Shown in pieces: positions 42,171 to 51,736 of a stretch of DNA of 64,000 nt (the stretch's first letter is position 1; the number at the start of each line of letters is the position of its first letter). Source of the DNA: Oceanospirillum linum. GTDB lineage: Bacteria > Pseudomonadota > Gammaproteobacteria > Pseudomonadales > Halomonadaceae. Below the pieces are notes generated by a model. That model was not told the DNA's origin. It ran no database searches and was given only the letters and a program-made list of their open reading frames with translations. The stretch lies in contig NZ_FXTS01000002.1 of assembly GCF_900182785.1 (NCBI RefSeq), positions 1-64,000 on the forward strand, read 5' to 3'. The translations under genes and the position numbers were made by a program.

Positions 42171-43946
42171 ATGGTCAGATGGTTAACCCGGATTATTGAT
42201 AATTCAAATAGAGCCGGGGAGGGCGCGAATCAATCTTTTCAATATAATCATGAGATGAGTTTAAGCTGGCTGTTCAGTTTTATAAAACCACAAAAGAAAG
42301 CCATTCTTATGGTTCTGGGGCTGTCTTTGCTGGTCTCTATGATGGTGTTACTGCAGCCCTGGTTAACCAAGATGTTGATCGACGATGGTTTACTGGCTAA
42401 AGACTATTCCGTGCTGCTACAGATCGCAGGTGCGATGGTGGCTGTAGGTATCCTTAATACAGTACTTTCTGGTTTTAACCGTTATTGTCATACCCGTCTG
42501 TCTGGACGGGTTCTGTTTGCTCTGCGGGAAGATCTGTACGGCCATCTGCAGAAACTATCACCTGCCTTTTATTCCCGTCGCCGGATCGGTGATCTTATGT
42601 CCCGGTTGGATGGCGACGTAGCCCAGATTCAGCGTTTCGCCGTGGATGCGCTGTTTGCGTCTGTTTCCGGCATTCTGGGGCTGATCGGTGCGTTGGCGAT
42701 GATGCTGATGCTCTCCTGGGAGTTAACCCTGATCGTTCTGGTGTTGGTGCCTCTTGAGATACTTTGGTTGCGTTGGATGCGGCGTAAAGTGGAGCGCCAT
42801 ACCCGACGATTGCGGGAGCGCTCGGCGGATCTGTCGGCTTTTTTGGTGGAGACCCTGCCGGTTATGAAGTTTATTCAATCCGTTGGGCAGGAAAGCTCTG
42901 AAGCCCGTAAGCTGAAAGGGCTGGGGCATGGCTACCTGGATCAGCTGCTGAGACTTCAGGTGGTGGAGTTTTTCACCCAAGCGATTCCGACCACATTGGT
43001 TTCCATCTCCCGTGCCGGTGTTTTTCTGTTGGGCGGCTATTGGGTTATTCAGGGAGACTGGCAGCTGGGTGCGCTAATCGCATTCTCGACTTATCTTGGC
43101 ATGGCGATCGGGCCGGTTCAGAGCCTGTTGGGTTTGTATGTTTCCCTGCAGCGTATGGTGGTGAGCCTTGATCGTGTAATGGAATTGCGTTCGGAACCAG
43201 TTTCAGTTGCTAACGGCAATGAGGTTGAAAGTATGCCTGAGCACGTTGGAGCGTTACGTTTCGAGAATGTTAGCTTCAGCCATCAGGGGCGTACACAGAA
43301 GATACTGGATGGTGTGACCTTTAGCCTCTTAGGTGGTAAAAAGGCGGCGATCATGGGAGCATCCGGTTCCGGTAAATCAACACTGATTGACCTCCTGCAT
43401 CGCCACTACGATCCGGACCAGGGGGCAATTTTCTATAACGGGGTTGATCTGCACGACTGCGACCTGTCGGAGCTGAGGCGGCGTATCGCCGTGGTGAGCC
43501 AGGATATTGTGCTTTTTCGTGGCAGTCTGACCGACAACATTCGCTATGCGAACCCTTCCGCTTCGGATGAGCAGGTCAAAGCCGCTGCGATTCAAGCTCA
43601 GTTGGGTGCGCTGATCGCTCAATTGCCGGAAGGACTGGATACGCCATTGGGCGAGCGCGGACAACAGCTTTCCGGTGGCCAGAAACAGCGCATTGCCATC
43701 GCCCGTGCCCTGTTGCAACAGCCGGATATTCTGGTGCTGGATGAGGCAACATCTGCTGTAGATGCGGAAACTGAACGGGAGATTATTCAGCAGGTGGATC
43801 GGTTGTTTACCGGTCGTACCCGTATTCTGATCAGTCACAGAGCCAGCACATTGCAGGAGGCCGATGTGTACCTTCACTTAAAGGATGGCCGTATTCGGGT
43901 ATCAGGTAATAATGACGGATTGGCTTGTAGCCCCGGAGATTTCTGA
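42171..43946 (+). CDS. qhpF: ABC exporter for the QHNDH gamma subunit
   Basis: A 591-residue half-transporter: a membrane domain with six helices (about 40-330), then an ATPase domain with Walker A MGASGSGKST, signature LSGGQKQRIAIARAL, Walker B ILVLDEATSAVD and H-loop LISHR. Proteins of this type in qhp clusters export the crosslinked gamma subunit to the periplasm. GGAG at 42161-42164 supports the ATG at 42171; an internal ATG at 42255 lacks such a site. It is separated by 2 bases from qhpE, so qhpF-E-G form one unit. Confidence 0.88.
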   Translation: MVRWLTRIIDNSNRAGEGANQSFQYNHEMSLSWLFSFIKPQKKAILMVLGLSLLVSMMVLLQPWLTKMLIDDGLLAKDYSVLLQIAGAMVAVGILNTVLSGFNRYCHTRLSGRVLFALREDLYGHLQKLSPAFYSRRRIGDLMSRLDGDVAQIQRFAVDALFASVSGILGLIGALAMMLMLSWELTLIVLVLVPLEILWLRWMRRKVERHTRRLRERSADLSAFLVETLPVMKFIQSVGQESSEARKLKGLGHGYLDQLLRLQVVEFFTQAIPTTLVSISRAGVFLLGGYWVIQGDWQLGALIAFSTYLGMAIGPVQSLLGLYVSLQRMVVSLDRVMELRSEPVSVANGNEVESMPEHVGALRFENVSFSHQGRTQKILDGVTFSLLGGKKAAIMGASGSGKSTLIDLLHRHYDPDQGAIFYNGVDLHDCDLSELRRRIAVVSQDIVLFRGSLTDNIRYANPSASDEQVKAAAIQAQLGALIAQLPEGLDTPLGERGQQLSGGQKQRIAIARALLQQPDILVLDEATSAVDAETEREIIQQVDRLFTGRTRILISHRASTLQEADVYLHLKDGRIRVSGNNDGLACSPGDF

Positions 43947-43948
43947 TC

Positions 43949-44671
43949 ATGGCTAGACCTTCCATCAAGCCAGGGGTTAAGAGAGGTATTAGGGTCGGTA
44001 TTATTGATAGCGGCTTTCTTATGCATCAGGCTGCTCATGTGGCTGAGAGTGCTGCCTTTGTGATTCGGGATCAGGCGCTCTGGCGGGAAGAGACCATGCC
44101 GGATCAGTTGGGGCATGGCTCACGGGTGTTGGCGGTGATCCGGCATCAGGTACCGATGGCTTCTTTCTATTGCGCTCAGGTGTTTCAGCAGAGCTTTTCC
44201 ACCACCACCTTGCAGCTATCCGCCGCCATTGACTGGCTGGTGGAGCAGGAGGTGGACCTGATCAATCTGAGCCTTGGTGTACGTCAGGATAAGTCAGAGC
44301 TGGAAAACTCTGTATTGAGCGCTCTGCGGAGCGGTGTGCTGCTGGCGGCGGCAAACCCGGCTCAGGGAGCTGCGGTCTATCCGGCAGCCTATCCCGGTGT
44401 GTTCCGTATGACAGGCGATGCCCGTTGCCAAAGGCATGAGTGGTCTTATCTGGAAACCGCCCAAGGGGATTTTGGCGGCCATGTGAAAAGCCTTGATGGT
44501 CAGCAGTCCGGTGCCAGTATGGGCACGGCATGGATGACCGGCCATATTGCTCATCTGATAGCGACGCGACCGGAAGATACATCCCGTCTGCGTCCCTCTC
44601 AGGTGCGTGAACTCCTTAGGGAAAGCGCGGCGTATAAGGGGCTGGAGCGTAAAACAGAGGAAGGGTTATAA
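43949..44671 (+). CDS. qhpE: subtilisin-like protease for the gamma-subunit leader
   Basis: A compact 240-residue S8 peptidase. The catalytic Asp is in VGIIDSGF, the His in QLGHGSRV, the oxyanion Asn in AAANPAQG and the Ser in GASMGTAWM. It has no signal peptide or propeptide, so it acts in the cytoplasm. In QHNDH biogenesis this enzyme removes the 28-residue leader from QhpC once the thioether bridges are made. It is tightly packed between qhpF and qhpG. Confidence 0.9.
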   Translation: MARPSIKPGVKRGIRVGIIDSGFLMHQAAHVAESAAFVIRDQALWREETMPDQLGHGSRVLAVIRHQVPMASFYCAQVFQQSFSTTTLQLSAAIDWLVEQEVDLINLSLGVRQDKSELENSVLSALRSGVLLAAANPAQGAAVYPAAYPGVFRMTGDARCQRHEWSYLETAQGDFGGHVKSLDGQQSGASMGTAWMTGHIAHLIATRPEDTSRLRPSQVRELLRESAAYKGLERKTEEGL

Positions 44672-44673
44672 GC

Positions 44674-46047
44674 ATGACGCAGATTCTGATTCTGGGCGGT
44701 GGCCCGGCTGGCGGAGCGGTGGCTTTGGGTATGAAGGCGCTTGGATATGAGGTCACTCTGGTCACAGAAGCCCGACCCTTTGATGCGGTCGAGGGTATCT
44801 CAGACCGGGTGATTCAGGGGCTGCGTCATGCGGGTTTTCGCAAGGGGCTGAGTTGTCTGCCGCAACCTTCTGCCCGTTCTGCGCATTGGAATGGTGAAGC
44901 GAACAGTGCCAATACTGAATCCCTGATTGAAAGGAAAAAGCTGGATGCGGGGATTCTTCAGGATCTGGAGGCGGCGGGTGTTCATGTAATCCGCCAACGG
45001 GTGCGTCAGGTTCAGGGACTGGTTGCACTGAACGATAAATCTAGCGTTTCTGTGCAGGTGATGCTGGATAACGGGGAAAGCCTTTCAGCGGACTTTATGG
45101 TGGAAGCCCGTGGTAGGGCAGCGCCTCAGGCGGACTTTGCCCGCAGTCGGGGGCCACAGACACTGTCTCTGTTGCAGTATTGGCACAGTGATAACGGGGC
45201 TGAATCTGTTAGCCAGCGCCGTTCCATGGCGATCAGTCTGCCGGATGGTTGGGCGTGGATGGCGATGCTGGAAGATGGTCGCCGCTATCTGCAGCTGACG
45301 GTGGATGTCTCTGCAGCTGAACTTCCCGTCAAGCAACAGCTGGCGAAGTATTGCCAGCAGCGTTTTCTTGCCATTCCTGAAGCTAAGGCGTTTACAGGAA
45401 ATGCCAAACCTGTGGGCGTGCCCCATGGCCGTATCAGCACACCTGTGCTGGTGGAGGAGAATATCGGCAGCAACTGGATTCGTGTCGGTGATGCCGCCAT
45501 GGCGGTTGATCCGCTATCCGGTAACGGTATTTTTCAGGCGTTGTCATCAGCGCTACAGGCACCTGCGGTGATCAATACCCTGATTCGTCAGCCTGCAGAT
45601 GCTGAACTTGCGGCACGCTTTTATCGGGATAGGGTCGAAGGGCTGTTTTATCGCTTTGCCCGTATAGGAAGGGACTTTTATCAGCTGGAAGAACGCTGGC
45701 AGGGTGCGCCATTCTGGCAGAATCGCTGCCAGTGGCCGGATGCGGAACCCGTGCATAAGACAGTGCGTTTTGATCAGCTGAGTGTTGAGATGATGCCGGT
45801 GGTGGCCGATGGCCTGATTGCAGAACAGGAAGTGGTGATTACACCGGATCAGCCGTTAGGTATCTGGCATCTGGCGGGAATTCCGCTGGCACCTGTGGTG
45901 AACCAAGCCAAACAGCTGGCAAATCGGCAAGCCTTTGATGCCTGGTTTGCCGATCAGCAAAATTGCCATTCCGTCGGGATTCAGAATCCCGCCCAGCTTA
46001 ATGCCATTCGAGGGTGGCTGACATCCGTTGGCTTTGGGGAATCTTAG
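44674..46047 (+). CDS. qhpG: FAD-dependent monooxygenase for CTQ formation
   Basis: A 457-residue flavoprotein. The N-terminal FAD motif is LILGGGPAGGAV, and the second FAD contact is IRVGDAAMAVDPLSGNGIFQAL near residues 268-290, typical of PHBH-type hydroxylases/tryptophan halogenase-like flavoproteins. In QHNDH biogenesis QhpG hydroxylates the gamma-subunit Trp that becomes the tryptophylquinone. It follows qhpE by two bases. It is the last gene of the qhp cluster, with a terminator downstream. Confidence 0.88.
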   Translation: MTQILILGGGPAGGAVALGMKALGYEVTLVTEARPFDAVEGISDRVIQGLRHAGFRKGLSCLPQPSARSAHWNGEANSANTESLIERKKLDAGILQDLEAAGVHVIRQRVRQVQGLVALNDKSSVSVQVMLDNGESLSADFMVEARGRAAPQADFARSRGPQTLSLLQYWHSDNGAESVSQRRSMAISLPDGWAWMAMLEDGRRYLQLTVDVSAAELPVKQQLAKYCQQRFLAIPEAKAFTGNAKPVGVPHGRISTPVLVEENIGSNWIRVGDAAMAVDPLSGNGIFQALSSALQAPAVINTLIRQPADAELAARFYRDRVEGLFYRFARIGRDFYQLEERWQGAPFWQNRCQWPDAEPVHKTVRFDQLSVEMMPVVADGLIAEQEVVITPDQPLGIWHLAGIPLAPVVNQAKQLANRQAFDAWFADQQNCHSVGIQNPAQLNAIRGWLTSVGFGES

Positions 46048-46075
46048 CTCCCGTTAGATGAGTGCATAAACCGAA

Positions 46076-46113
46076 AACGCCAGCTTCTGTTTTAACAGTT
46101 AGCTGGCGTTTTT
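46076..46113. terminator. bidirectional terminator between qhpG and the convergent gene
   Basis: 10-base stem AACGCCAGCT / AGCTGGCGTT with a nested CTGTT / AACAG hairpin, then a T-run. It serves convergent genes. Confidence 0.85.
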
Positions 46114-46140
46114 GTTTAAAGCTGAGGGCTAAAGTAAAGA

Positions 46141-46863
46141 TTAACTACCCGCTCCACTTAGCTGAAACGGTGAGCTGCCGGGAACCAAACGTTTGCCCGT
46201 AAGGCCTTTGTACTCAGCCTGTGCCGCGGCGATACAGAATTCATCCAGGGCACGATAGTACTGCTGCTTGGCCGTTGACAGGCGGCGCAGGAGTTGCTCG
46301 TACTTGCGTTTGGCTTCATCGCTTGTGCGACTGGCCATAAGCTGTTGGTGTAGCTCGCTCAGATAACTCAGGGATTCCTGAACCTCAGTGAACGCCGCTT
46401 CGTTATCCTGGAGTACCTCTTCATAGCGACGGCTTTCTTCCCGGACAAGATCCCGGATATCTGCTGAACGGGTATTCAGAGGGCTGTCTTTTGTCAGGGA
46501 GATCTGCATGGCGGGGTACTGTTCCGGTTTGATGCCATGCTTGGATGGAATACCTATTCTGAAGCGGGCCGGATTAAGGATCTCATCTGTGGTCTGTTCT
46601 GCCGTTGTCAGTTTGTACAGGTGATAGTGAAAGGCTTCTCGGGTGCTGACCTGGTTTTTTAATAGCTGCTGATGCAGCTGAAGTGCCTTGGTTGTTTGCT
46701 CTTCCAGTCGTCTGGTTTCTTCGACCAGAGCCTCAGCGCTTTGTGCATAAAACTGGGTTGCACTCATTACGGCTGCGTTTGCGCTGTTTGCCAGCATTAC
46801 CATACCGGTTGTCATCAGAGCGATCAGTAGCAGAGTGCGTATTAAAGAAAACAGTGTGGTCAT
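46141..46863 (-). CDS. secreted coiled-coil protein of unknown function
   Basis: A 240-residue protein I do not recognise. A signal peptide (about 1-30, ending NSANA) is followed by long charged helical stretches (about 35-75 and 130-205) rich in Glu, Gln, Arg and Leu that probably form coiled coils. The middle has the segment GIPSKHGIKPEQYPAMQISL. Its start is clear (ATG at 46863). It is convergent with qhpG and separated by a terminator, so it need not belong to the amine cluster. It may be a periplasmic structural or chemosensory accessory protein, but there is no direct evidence. Confidence 0.65.
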   Translation of the reverse strand: MTTLFSLIRTLLLIALMTTGMVMLANSANAAVMSATQFYAQSAEALVEETRRLEEQTTKALQLHQQLLKNQVSTREAFHYHLYKLTTAEQTTDEILNPARFRIGIPSKHGIKPEQYPAMQISLTKDSPLNTRSADIRDLVREESRRYEEVLQDNEAAFTEVQESLSYLSELHQQLMASRTSDEAKRKYEQLLRRLSTAKQQYYRALDEFCIAAAQAEYKGLTGKRLVPGSSPFQLSGAGS

Positions 46864-47067
46864 GGGGGCCTCGTTGTACTTTCCCTTTCAGAGCCGTGCA
46901 GAGCGGCATCCTGCCGATGCTGCAGCTTCATTATTCGCTGCAATACGGATCCGTTATTATTGGCTTTTGAAGGCTTTTATTTAAGCACAGTGCAAATATG
47001 CCCGTGTTAGCCTTTTGTAAAAGCTATGTAGGGAAGTGCAACCAGAACAGGTTTCATGGCGGGAGAC

Positions 47068-47105
47068 AAAAAAAGCCCCTGCTGCCGTAAGGTCAGCAAG
47101 GGCCT
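47068..47105 (-). terminator. intrinsic terminator after potF2
   Basis: On the minus strand GCCCTTGCTG pairs with CAGCAGGGGC (one mismatch), followed by seven T. Confidence 0.85.
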
Positions 47106-47144
47106 GTTTTTGCGTTATTGAGCGAACCTCAGGTCAGCGTCTGA

Positions 47145-48260
47145 TCAGCGACCTGTTTTGATATCACTCCACAGACGGTTACGCACTTTCAGCACAGACA
47201 TTGACGGTTTGTCTGTCATATAGAGCTTGGCTTTGGTGGCATCGTCCGGGTAGATAGCACCGTCGCTGACAATTTCAGTATCGACCAGTTTGGTAGCGTC
47301 TTTATTCGGATTGGCGTACCAGACATAGTCCGTGATCTCGGCGATAATCTCAGGGCGCAGCAGGAAGTTAATAAATTTGTGCGCGTTTTCTGCGTTCTTG
47401 GCATCAGCCGGAATCAGCAGCATATCAAACCAGATCTCGGTGCCTTCTTTCGGGATGGTGTACATCACTTCCACGCCGTTACCGGCTTCTTCAGCACGGG
47501 CCGCAGCCTGGAAGACATCACCGGAGTAACCCACGGCAACACAGCTGTCACCATTTGCCAGGTCGTTAACATACTGTGACGAGGTGAACTGTTTCACGTA
47601 AGGGCGAACAGAGGTCAGCAACTTCGCGGCCGGAGCACTCATCTTGTAGTCGGAGCGTTTATTGCTGGTTGGCTCTTCCCCTAAGTAGTTCAGGGCGAAC
47701 GGGATCATTTCATCCGCTGAATCCAGGAAAGTAACGCCACATTCCTGCAGTTTTTTGATGTTCTCGGGCTTAAAGACCAGATCCCAGCTATCCACCGGTG
47801 CGTCTTCACCCAGAACTTTTTTTACCATCTCCGGGTTATAACCTATGCCGGTTGTACCCCAAAGATAGGGGACGCCATACTGGTTTCCGGGGTCTTTTTT
47901 GCTCAGGGTCGCCATCAGATCCTGATCAAGGTGTTTAATGTTGCTCAGCTGATCTTTATTCAGCTTCATAAAAATACCGGCCTTGATCTGCAGCTCCATA
48001 AAGTGCGAGCTGGGTACCACAAGGTCGTAGCCAGAGTTGCCGGCCAGCAATTTCGCTTCCAGAATTTCGTTACTGTCGTAAACGTCGTAGTTCACCTTAA
48101 TGCCGGTTTCTTTTTCGAATTTGGCAATGGTGTCTTCGGCGATATAGTCCGACCAATTGTAGAAGTTCAGTACCTCTTCTGCCTGTGCCGTGGCGGCAGT
48201 GAAGGCCAGAGTCAGTGCTGAGAGGGTCAGCTTGAGACGGGGCATTATCATTTTTTTCAT
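47145..48260 (-). CDS. polyamine ABC transporter substrate-binding protein, second copy
   Basis: A 371-residue PotF/SpuD-type binding protein. The signal peptide ends in TAATAQA and the mature start is EEVLNFYNWSDYI. It keeps the pocket-type segments YNWSDY, GVPYLWGTTGIGYN and EIWFDMLLIPADAKNAENAHKF. No permease or ATPase genes are adjacent, so it probably serves the PotGHI importer at 18-21 kb as an alternative receptor with another polyamine preference (inference). It lies downstream of puuA2 but is separated from it by a terminator, so it has its own promoter in the 308-base gap. Confidence 0.88.
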   Translation of the reverse strand: MKKMIMPRLKLTLSALTLAFTAATAQAEEVLNFYNWSDYIAEDTIAKFEKETGIKVNYDVYDSNEILEAKLLAGNSGYDLVVPSSHFMELQIKAGIFMKLNKDQLSNIKHLDQDLMATLSKKDPGNQYGVPYLWGTTGIGYNPEMVKKVLGEDAPVDSWDLVFKPENIKKLQECGVTFLDSADEMIPFALNYLGEEPTSNKRSDYKMSAPAAKLLTSVRPYVKQFTSSQYVNDLANGDSCVAVGYSGDVFQAAARAEEAGNGVEVMYTIPKEGTEIWFDMLLIPADAKNAENAHKFINFLLRPEIIAEITDYVWYANPNKDATKLVDTEIVSDGAIYPDDATKAKLYMTDKPSMSVLKVRNRLWSDIKTGR

Positions 48261-48469
48261 CAGCTTTCCTTTCCTGTTTTTCTAATGTTTCGCGTTAGGG
48301 CGTTTCCTTCCGGAGGTATATCCCTGCGGAAATAAACGCAGGGGCCGCATTTCACCTAAAGGAGGAAGGATCTCGGGATAAGGCCCGTCAGAGGGCGGAT
48401 TTTTTCAGTTTTTTCCGGCTCTGAAAAGACTTAATGCCTGTGATCTTTTGTTTTTATTGATCGGGTGTT

Positions 48470-48515
48470 GAAAAAGCCGGTGCTCAGAGCTTTTCCCGTA
48501 GCACCGGTGACTTTT
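48470..48515 (-). terminator. terminator after puuA2
   Basis: CCGGTGCT (48477-48484) pairs with AGCACCGG (48500-48507), flanked by AAAAAG / CTTTTT. On the minus strand it ends in GGCTTTTTC. The rest of the gap 48261-48568 shows nothing else firm. Confidence 0.75.
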
Positions 48516-48568
48516 TCAGCACGTTTTTTCTGTAGAAAATTTTGTGGAAAAAGTTCTGTGGAAAAGTA

Positions 48569-49915
48569 TTAAACCGTCAGTAGCAGATATTCCCGCTCCC
48601 AGGAGCTGATCACCTTATTGAAGGTTTCAAACTCCGCACGTTTAACGCCTATGTAGGCATCCACAAACTGGTTACCGAAGATCTCTTTTAGCTCCGGGCA
48701 ATCTTCCAGCAGGCGCAGGCCTTCTTCCAGAGTACGGGCAACCTCGACCTGATCACCTTCTTCTGCGGCGGCATCTGTGGTGGGCTTGGTCGGTTGAATC
48801 TTACCTTTCAGACCCAGATAGCCACAGGCAAGGCTTGCGGCAATAGCAAGGTAAGGGTTGCAGTCAGCGCCGGGAAAGCGGTTTTCGATACGGGTCGCGA
48901 CAGGTGGTGCCTCCGGGGCCCGCAGACCTGTTGTGCGGTTGTCGATACCCCATTTAGTGTTAACAGGGGCTGACATATCCGGTGTAAAACGGCGGTATGA
49001 GTTCACGTTAGGTGCATAGAAACTGATCGCATTTGGCGTGTACTTTTGCAGGCCGCCCAGGTAGTGATAGAACTCAGGGCTGAATTTCTCACCATCTTTA
49101 CCGGCAAAAATATTTTCACCCGTTTTAATGTCGATCAGGCTCTGGTGGATATGCATGGAACTGCCGGGTTCTTCCTCCATCGGCTTAGCCATAAAGGTGG
49201 CGTAGGCTCCGTGCTTCATGGCGGCTTCACGCAGGGTACGCTTAAAGATAAAGACCTGATCGGCCAGCTTCAGCGGGTCACCATGCAGGAAGTTAATCTC
49301 CATCTGGGCCGCGCCGGTTTCATGAATCAGGGTGTCGACATCCAGACCCTGGGCTTCACAGTAGTCATAAAGTGTATCCACCAGAGGATCAAATTCGTTA
49401 ACCGCATCGATGCTGTAGGACTGGCGGGCCGTTTCCCGTCGACCGGAGCGACCAATGGCGGGTTTCAGGTGATAGTCCGGATCGATGTTCTTCTGTACCA
49501 GATAGAATTCAACTTCCGGTGCGATAACAGGCTTCAGTCCCTCTTTTTCAAACAGAGACAACACATAACGCAGAATAGAACGACAGGAGAGAGGGTGCAG
49601 TTTGCCATCTGTGGTATAGCAGTCGTTAATGACCTGAGCTGTTGGCTCGTTGGCCCAGGGCACAATCCGCAAGGTGTCCGGGTCCGGATGCAGAATCATA
49701 TCCTTGTCAGCGGCATCGACAATATCAAAGTGGTTGGCTGCCCAATCCCCGGTAACGGTCTGTACCAGTAAGGTCTCCGGGATGCGGCCACCTTTTTCAT
49801 CAAGGAATTTCTTAGGTGGATAAAATTTTCCACGGGCATTACCGGTCATATCCGGCAGGGTGGATTCAACTTCTGAGATTGCGTTCTCTTTGAGAAACCT
49901 GGCTACGGCTTCCAT
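48569..49915 (-). CDS. glutamine synthetase-family gamma-glutamyl-polyamine ligase, second copy
   Basis: A 448-residue paralogue of PuuA. It keeps the metal-site Glu residues (APEVEFYLV, HETGAAQMEINF), the His segment SSMHIHQSL and the Arg-rich segment NRTTGLRAPEAPPVATRIENRFPGADCNPYLAI. The N-terminus VESTLPDMTGNARGKFYPPKKF is typical of the polyamine/ethanolamine glutamylase group. It may prefer spermidine, cadaverine or a monoamine. It is divergent from puuB2, with a 525-base regulatory gap. No GTGATCAC palindrome precedes it, so its control differs from puuA1. Confidence 0.85.
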   Translation of the reverse strand: MEAVARFLKENAISEVESTLPDMTGNARGKFYPPKKFLDEKGGRIPETLLVQTVTGDWAANHFDIVDAADKDMILHPDPDTLRIVPWANEPTAQVINDCYTTDGKLHPLSCRSILRYVLSLFEKEGLKPVIAPEVEFYLVQKNIDPDYHLKPAIGRSGRRETARQSYSIDAVNEFDPLVDTLYDYCEAQGLDVDTLIHETGAAQMEINFLHGDPLKLADQVFIFKRTLREAAMKHGAYATFMAKPMEEEPGSSMHIHQSLIDIKTGENIFAGKDGEKFSPEFYHYLGGLQKYTPNAISFYAPNVNSYRRFTPDMSAPVNTKWGIDNRTTGLRAPEAPPVATRIENRFPGADCNPYLAIAASLACGYLGLKGKIQPTKPTTDAAAEEGDQVEVARTLEEGLRLLEDCPELKEIFGNQFVDAYIGVKRAEFETFNKVISSWEREYLLLTV

Positions 49916-50440
49916 AACTCACCTTCACATAATTTTAGTATCAGCAGCAGGCATGCTTTTTGATTTGTCGGCGTCTTATAACCGAGGATTAGGGCGTTGT
50001 CTGCAGCTTTTATTGACCAGTTGTCTGGGTTGTTCGTGATTAACGGTTTGCGGTTCGGATCTTTTCCTTGCAGAAACAGAATTTTTTGTTGTGTGATTTA
50101 TTGCTGAATGCAAACCGTTAAACCGAATTATGTTTCGGTTTCAAGGCTAGGTCAAAAGAAATACTAAAGCAATAGTAAATTTCTTATGAAATATCAAAAA
50201 GTGGTTATTTTTTCTTTTAAGCCCCTGTAAACCAAGCTTGTTTCATAAAATTATTAGAAGTATTATTCGGTTTGTTGCGGGGTTTTACCCTCTGGCGGCT
50301 ACCTTTATCAAATATGCTTTATGACCTTAAATGCGTCATAAAGCGGTTTTATAAGCTTTATGTGCACATTAAGAGTGCGCATCGCAAAGACCACATGATG
50401 AACATGCAGAGCCCCAGAATGGTTTTTTGGAGATTTTGAT
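49916..50440. promoter_or_regulatory. 525-base divergent regulatory region of puuA2 and puuB2
   Basis: AT-rich with nested inverted repeats: AACGGTTTGC (50042-50051) against GCAAACCGTT (50110-50119), and AAACCGAA / TTCGGTTT (50120-50141, 6-base loop). The half-site GGTTTGC also forms an inverted repeat at 57468-57486, between puuC and a chemoreceptor gene. They are possible operators for the TetR protein at 51995 or for another regulator. No gene seen. Confidence 0.45.
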
Positions 50441-51736
50441 ATGACACAGGGCTATACACCCTCTTATTACGCCGACAGTGCAAACCCCAAGCCGGACTAT
50501 CCTGCCCTTGAGGGTGAGGTGCAGGCTGATATCTGTATCGTAGGTGCTGGCTTTACTGGCTTGTCAGCGGCGCTGCACCTGGCGGAGCAGGGTTATCAGG
50601 TGGCGGTTCTGGAAGCGGAACGTATCGGCTGGGGAGCTTCCGGCCGCAATGGTGGCCAGGTTTGTCAGGGCCACAATATGAGCCATGAAGATCTGCAGAA
50701 GAAAGTGGGCCTGGCCGGTGCGGATATGCTCTGGCAGATGTCACTGGAGTCGGTCGATCTGGTGAAAGACCTGGTGTCCCGGCACGGAATCCATTGTGAT
50801 CTGAAAAAAGGTGTGCTGCACGTTGCCGCTAAACCATCCCATAACGCAGATATCAAAGAGACGGTTGAGTATAAAAACAGAGTACTGAACTACGACGCCC
50901 TCAGGTATGTAGAGCCTGACGAGGTTTCTGACATGCTGGGCTGCGAGCGCTTTGGCGCCGGAGAGTACTGGACAGAAGGTGCGCATCTGCATCCACTGAA
51001 CTATGCGTTAGGCCTTGCAGCAGCAGCAGAAAAAGCCGGTGTTCAGTTTTTTGAAAACAGTCGTGTCAGTCATTACGAACGCTGCCATAGCACCGCGGGC
51101 AAAGGGGTTGAGGTGTTTGGTGAGCAGGGCGCGGTAAAAGCCAAATACCTGCTACTGGCCTGTAACGGTTATCTGGGCAAGCTTGAACCCCGTATCGCGG
51201 GCAGAATTATGCCTATCAACAACTTTATTCTGGCGACGGAACCCTTGAGTGAGGCCACCTGTCGTCGCATTAACCGTGATGATGTTGCCGTAGCGGATTC
51301 CCGTTTTGTGATCAACTACTTCAAGCTGTCCGGTGATAACCGGCTGCTCTGGGGTGGCGGTGAAAACTACTCGTCAAAATTCCCGAAAGATATCGGCAGT
51401 TTTGTCCGCCCTTATATGCTGGAGTACTACCCGGAGCTGAAGGATGTGAAGATCGATTACGGCTGGGGCGGCACATTGGCGATCACAATGAATCGTATGC
51501 CGCACTTTGAGCGTATCGATGATGTCATCTTTGTGGCTCAGGGGTATTCCGGCCACGGTGTCGCACTGGCAACCCTGGGTGGCAAACTGATGGCGGAGGC
51601 GATAAGCGGTAGTGCCGAGCGCTTTGATCTGTTTTCAAGGGTGCCGACACCCACCTTTCCCGGAGGGACTCTGCTGCGCTGGCCGGGACTGGTGGCTGGC
51701 ATGCTGTTTTATTCGCTACGGGATAAATTTTCCTGA
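50441..51736 (+). CDS. FAD-dependent amine oxidase, PuuB-like, second copy
   Basis: A 431-residue DAO-family oxidase and paralogue of the protein at 3167. The FAD motif IVGAGFTGLSAALHL and the segment RIGWGASGRNGGQ are conserved, as is AQGYSGHGVALA at the C-terminal side. It is divergent from puuA2, giving a second synthetase-oxidase pair whose substrate is presumably a different gamma-glutamyl-amine. It is followed by the TetR gene at 51995 after 258 bases in which I see nothing firm. Confidence 0.86.
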   Translation: MTQGYTPSYYADSANPKPDYPALEGEVQADICIVGAGFTGLSAALHLAEQGYQVAVLEAERIGWGASGRNGGQVCQGHNMSHEDLQKKVGLAGADMLWQMSLESVDLVKDLVSRHGIHCDLKKGVLHVAAKPSHNADIKETVEYKNRVLNYDALRYVEPDEVSDMLGCERFGAGEYWTEGAHLHPLNYALGLAAAAEKAGVQFFENSRVSHYERCHSTAGKGVEVFGEQGAVKAKYLLLACNGYLGKLEPRIAGRIMPINNFILATEPLSEATCRRINRDDVAVADSRFVINYFKLSGDNRLLWGGGENYSSKFPKDIGSFVRPYMLEYYPELKDVKIDYGWGGTLAITMNRMPHFERIDDVIFVAQGYSGHGVALATLGGKLMAEAISGSAERFDLFSRVPTPTFPGGTLLRWPGLVAGMLFYSLRDKFS

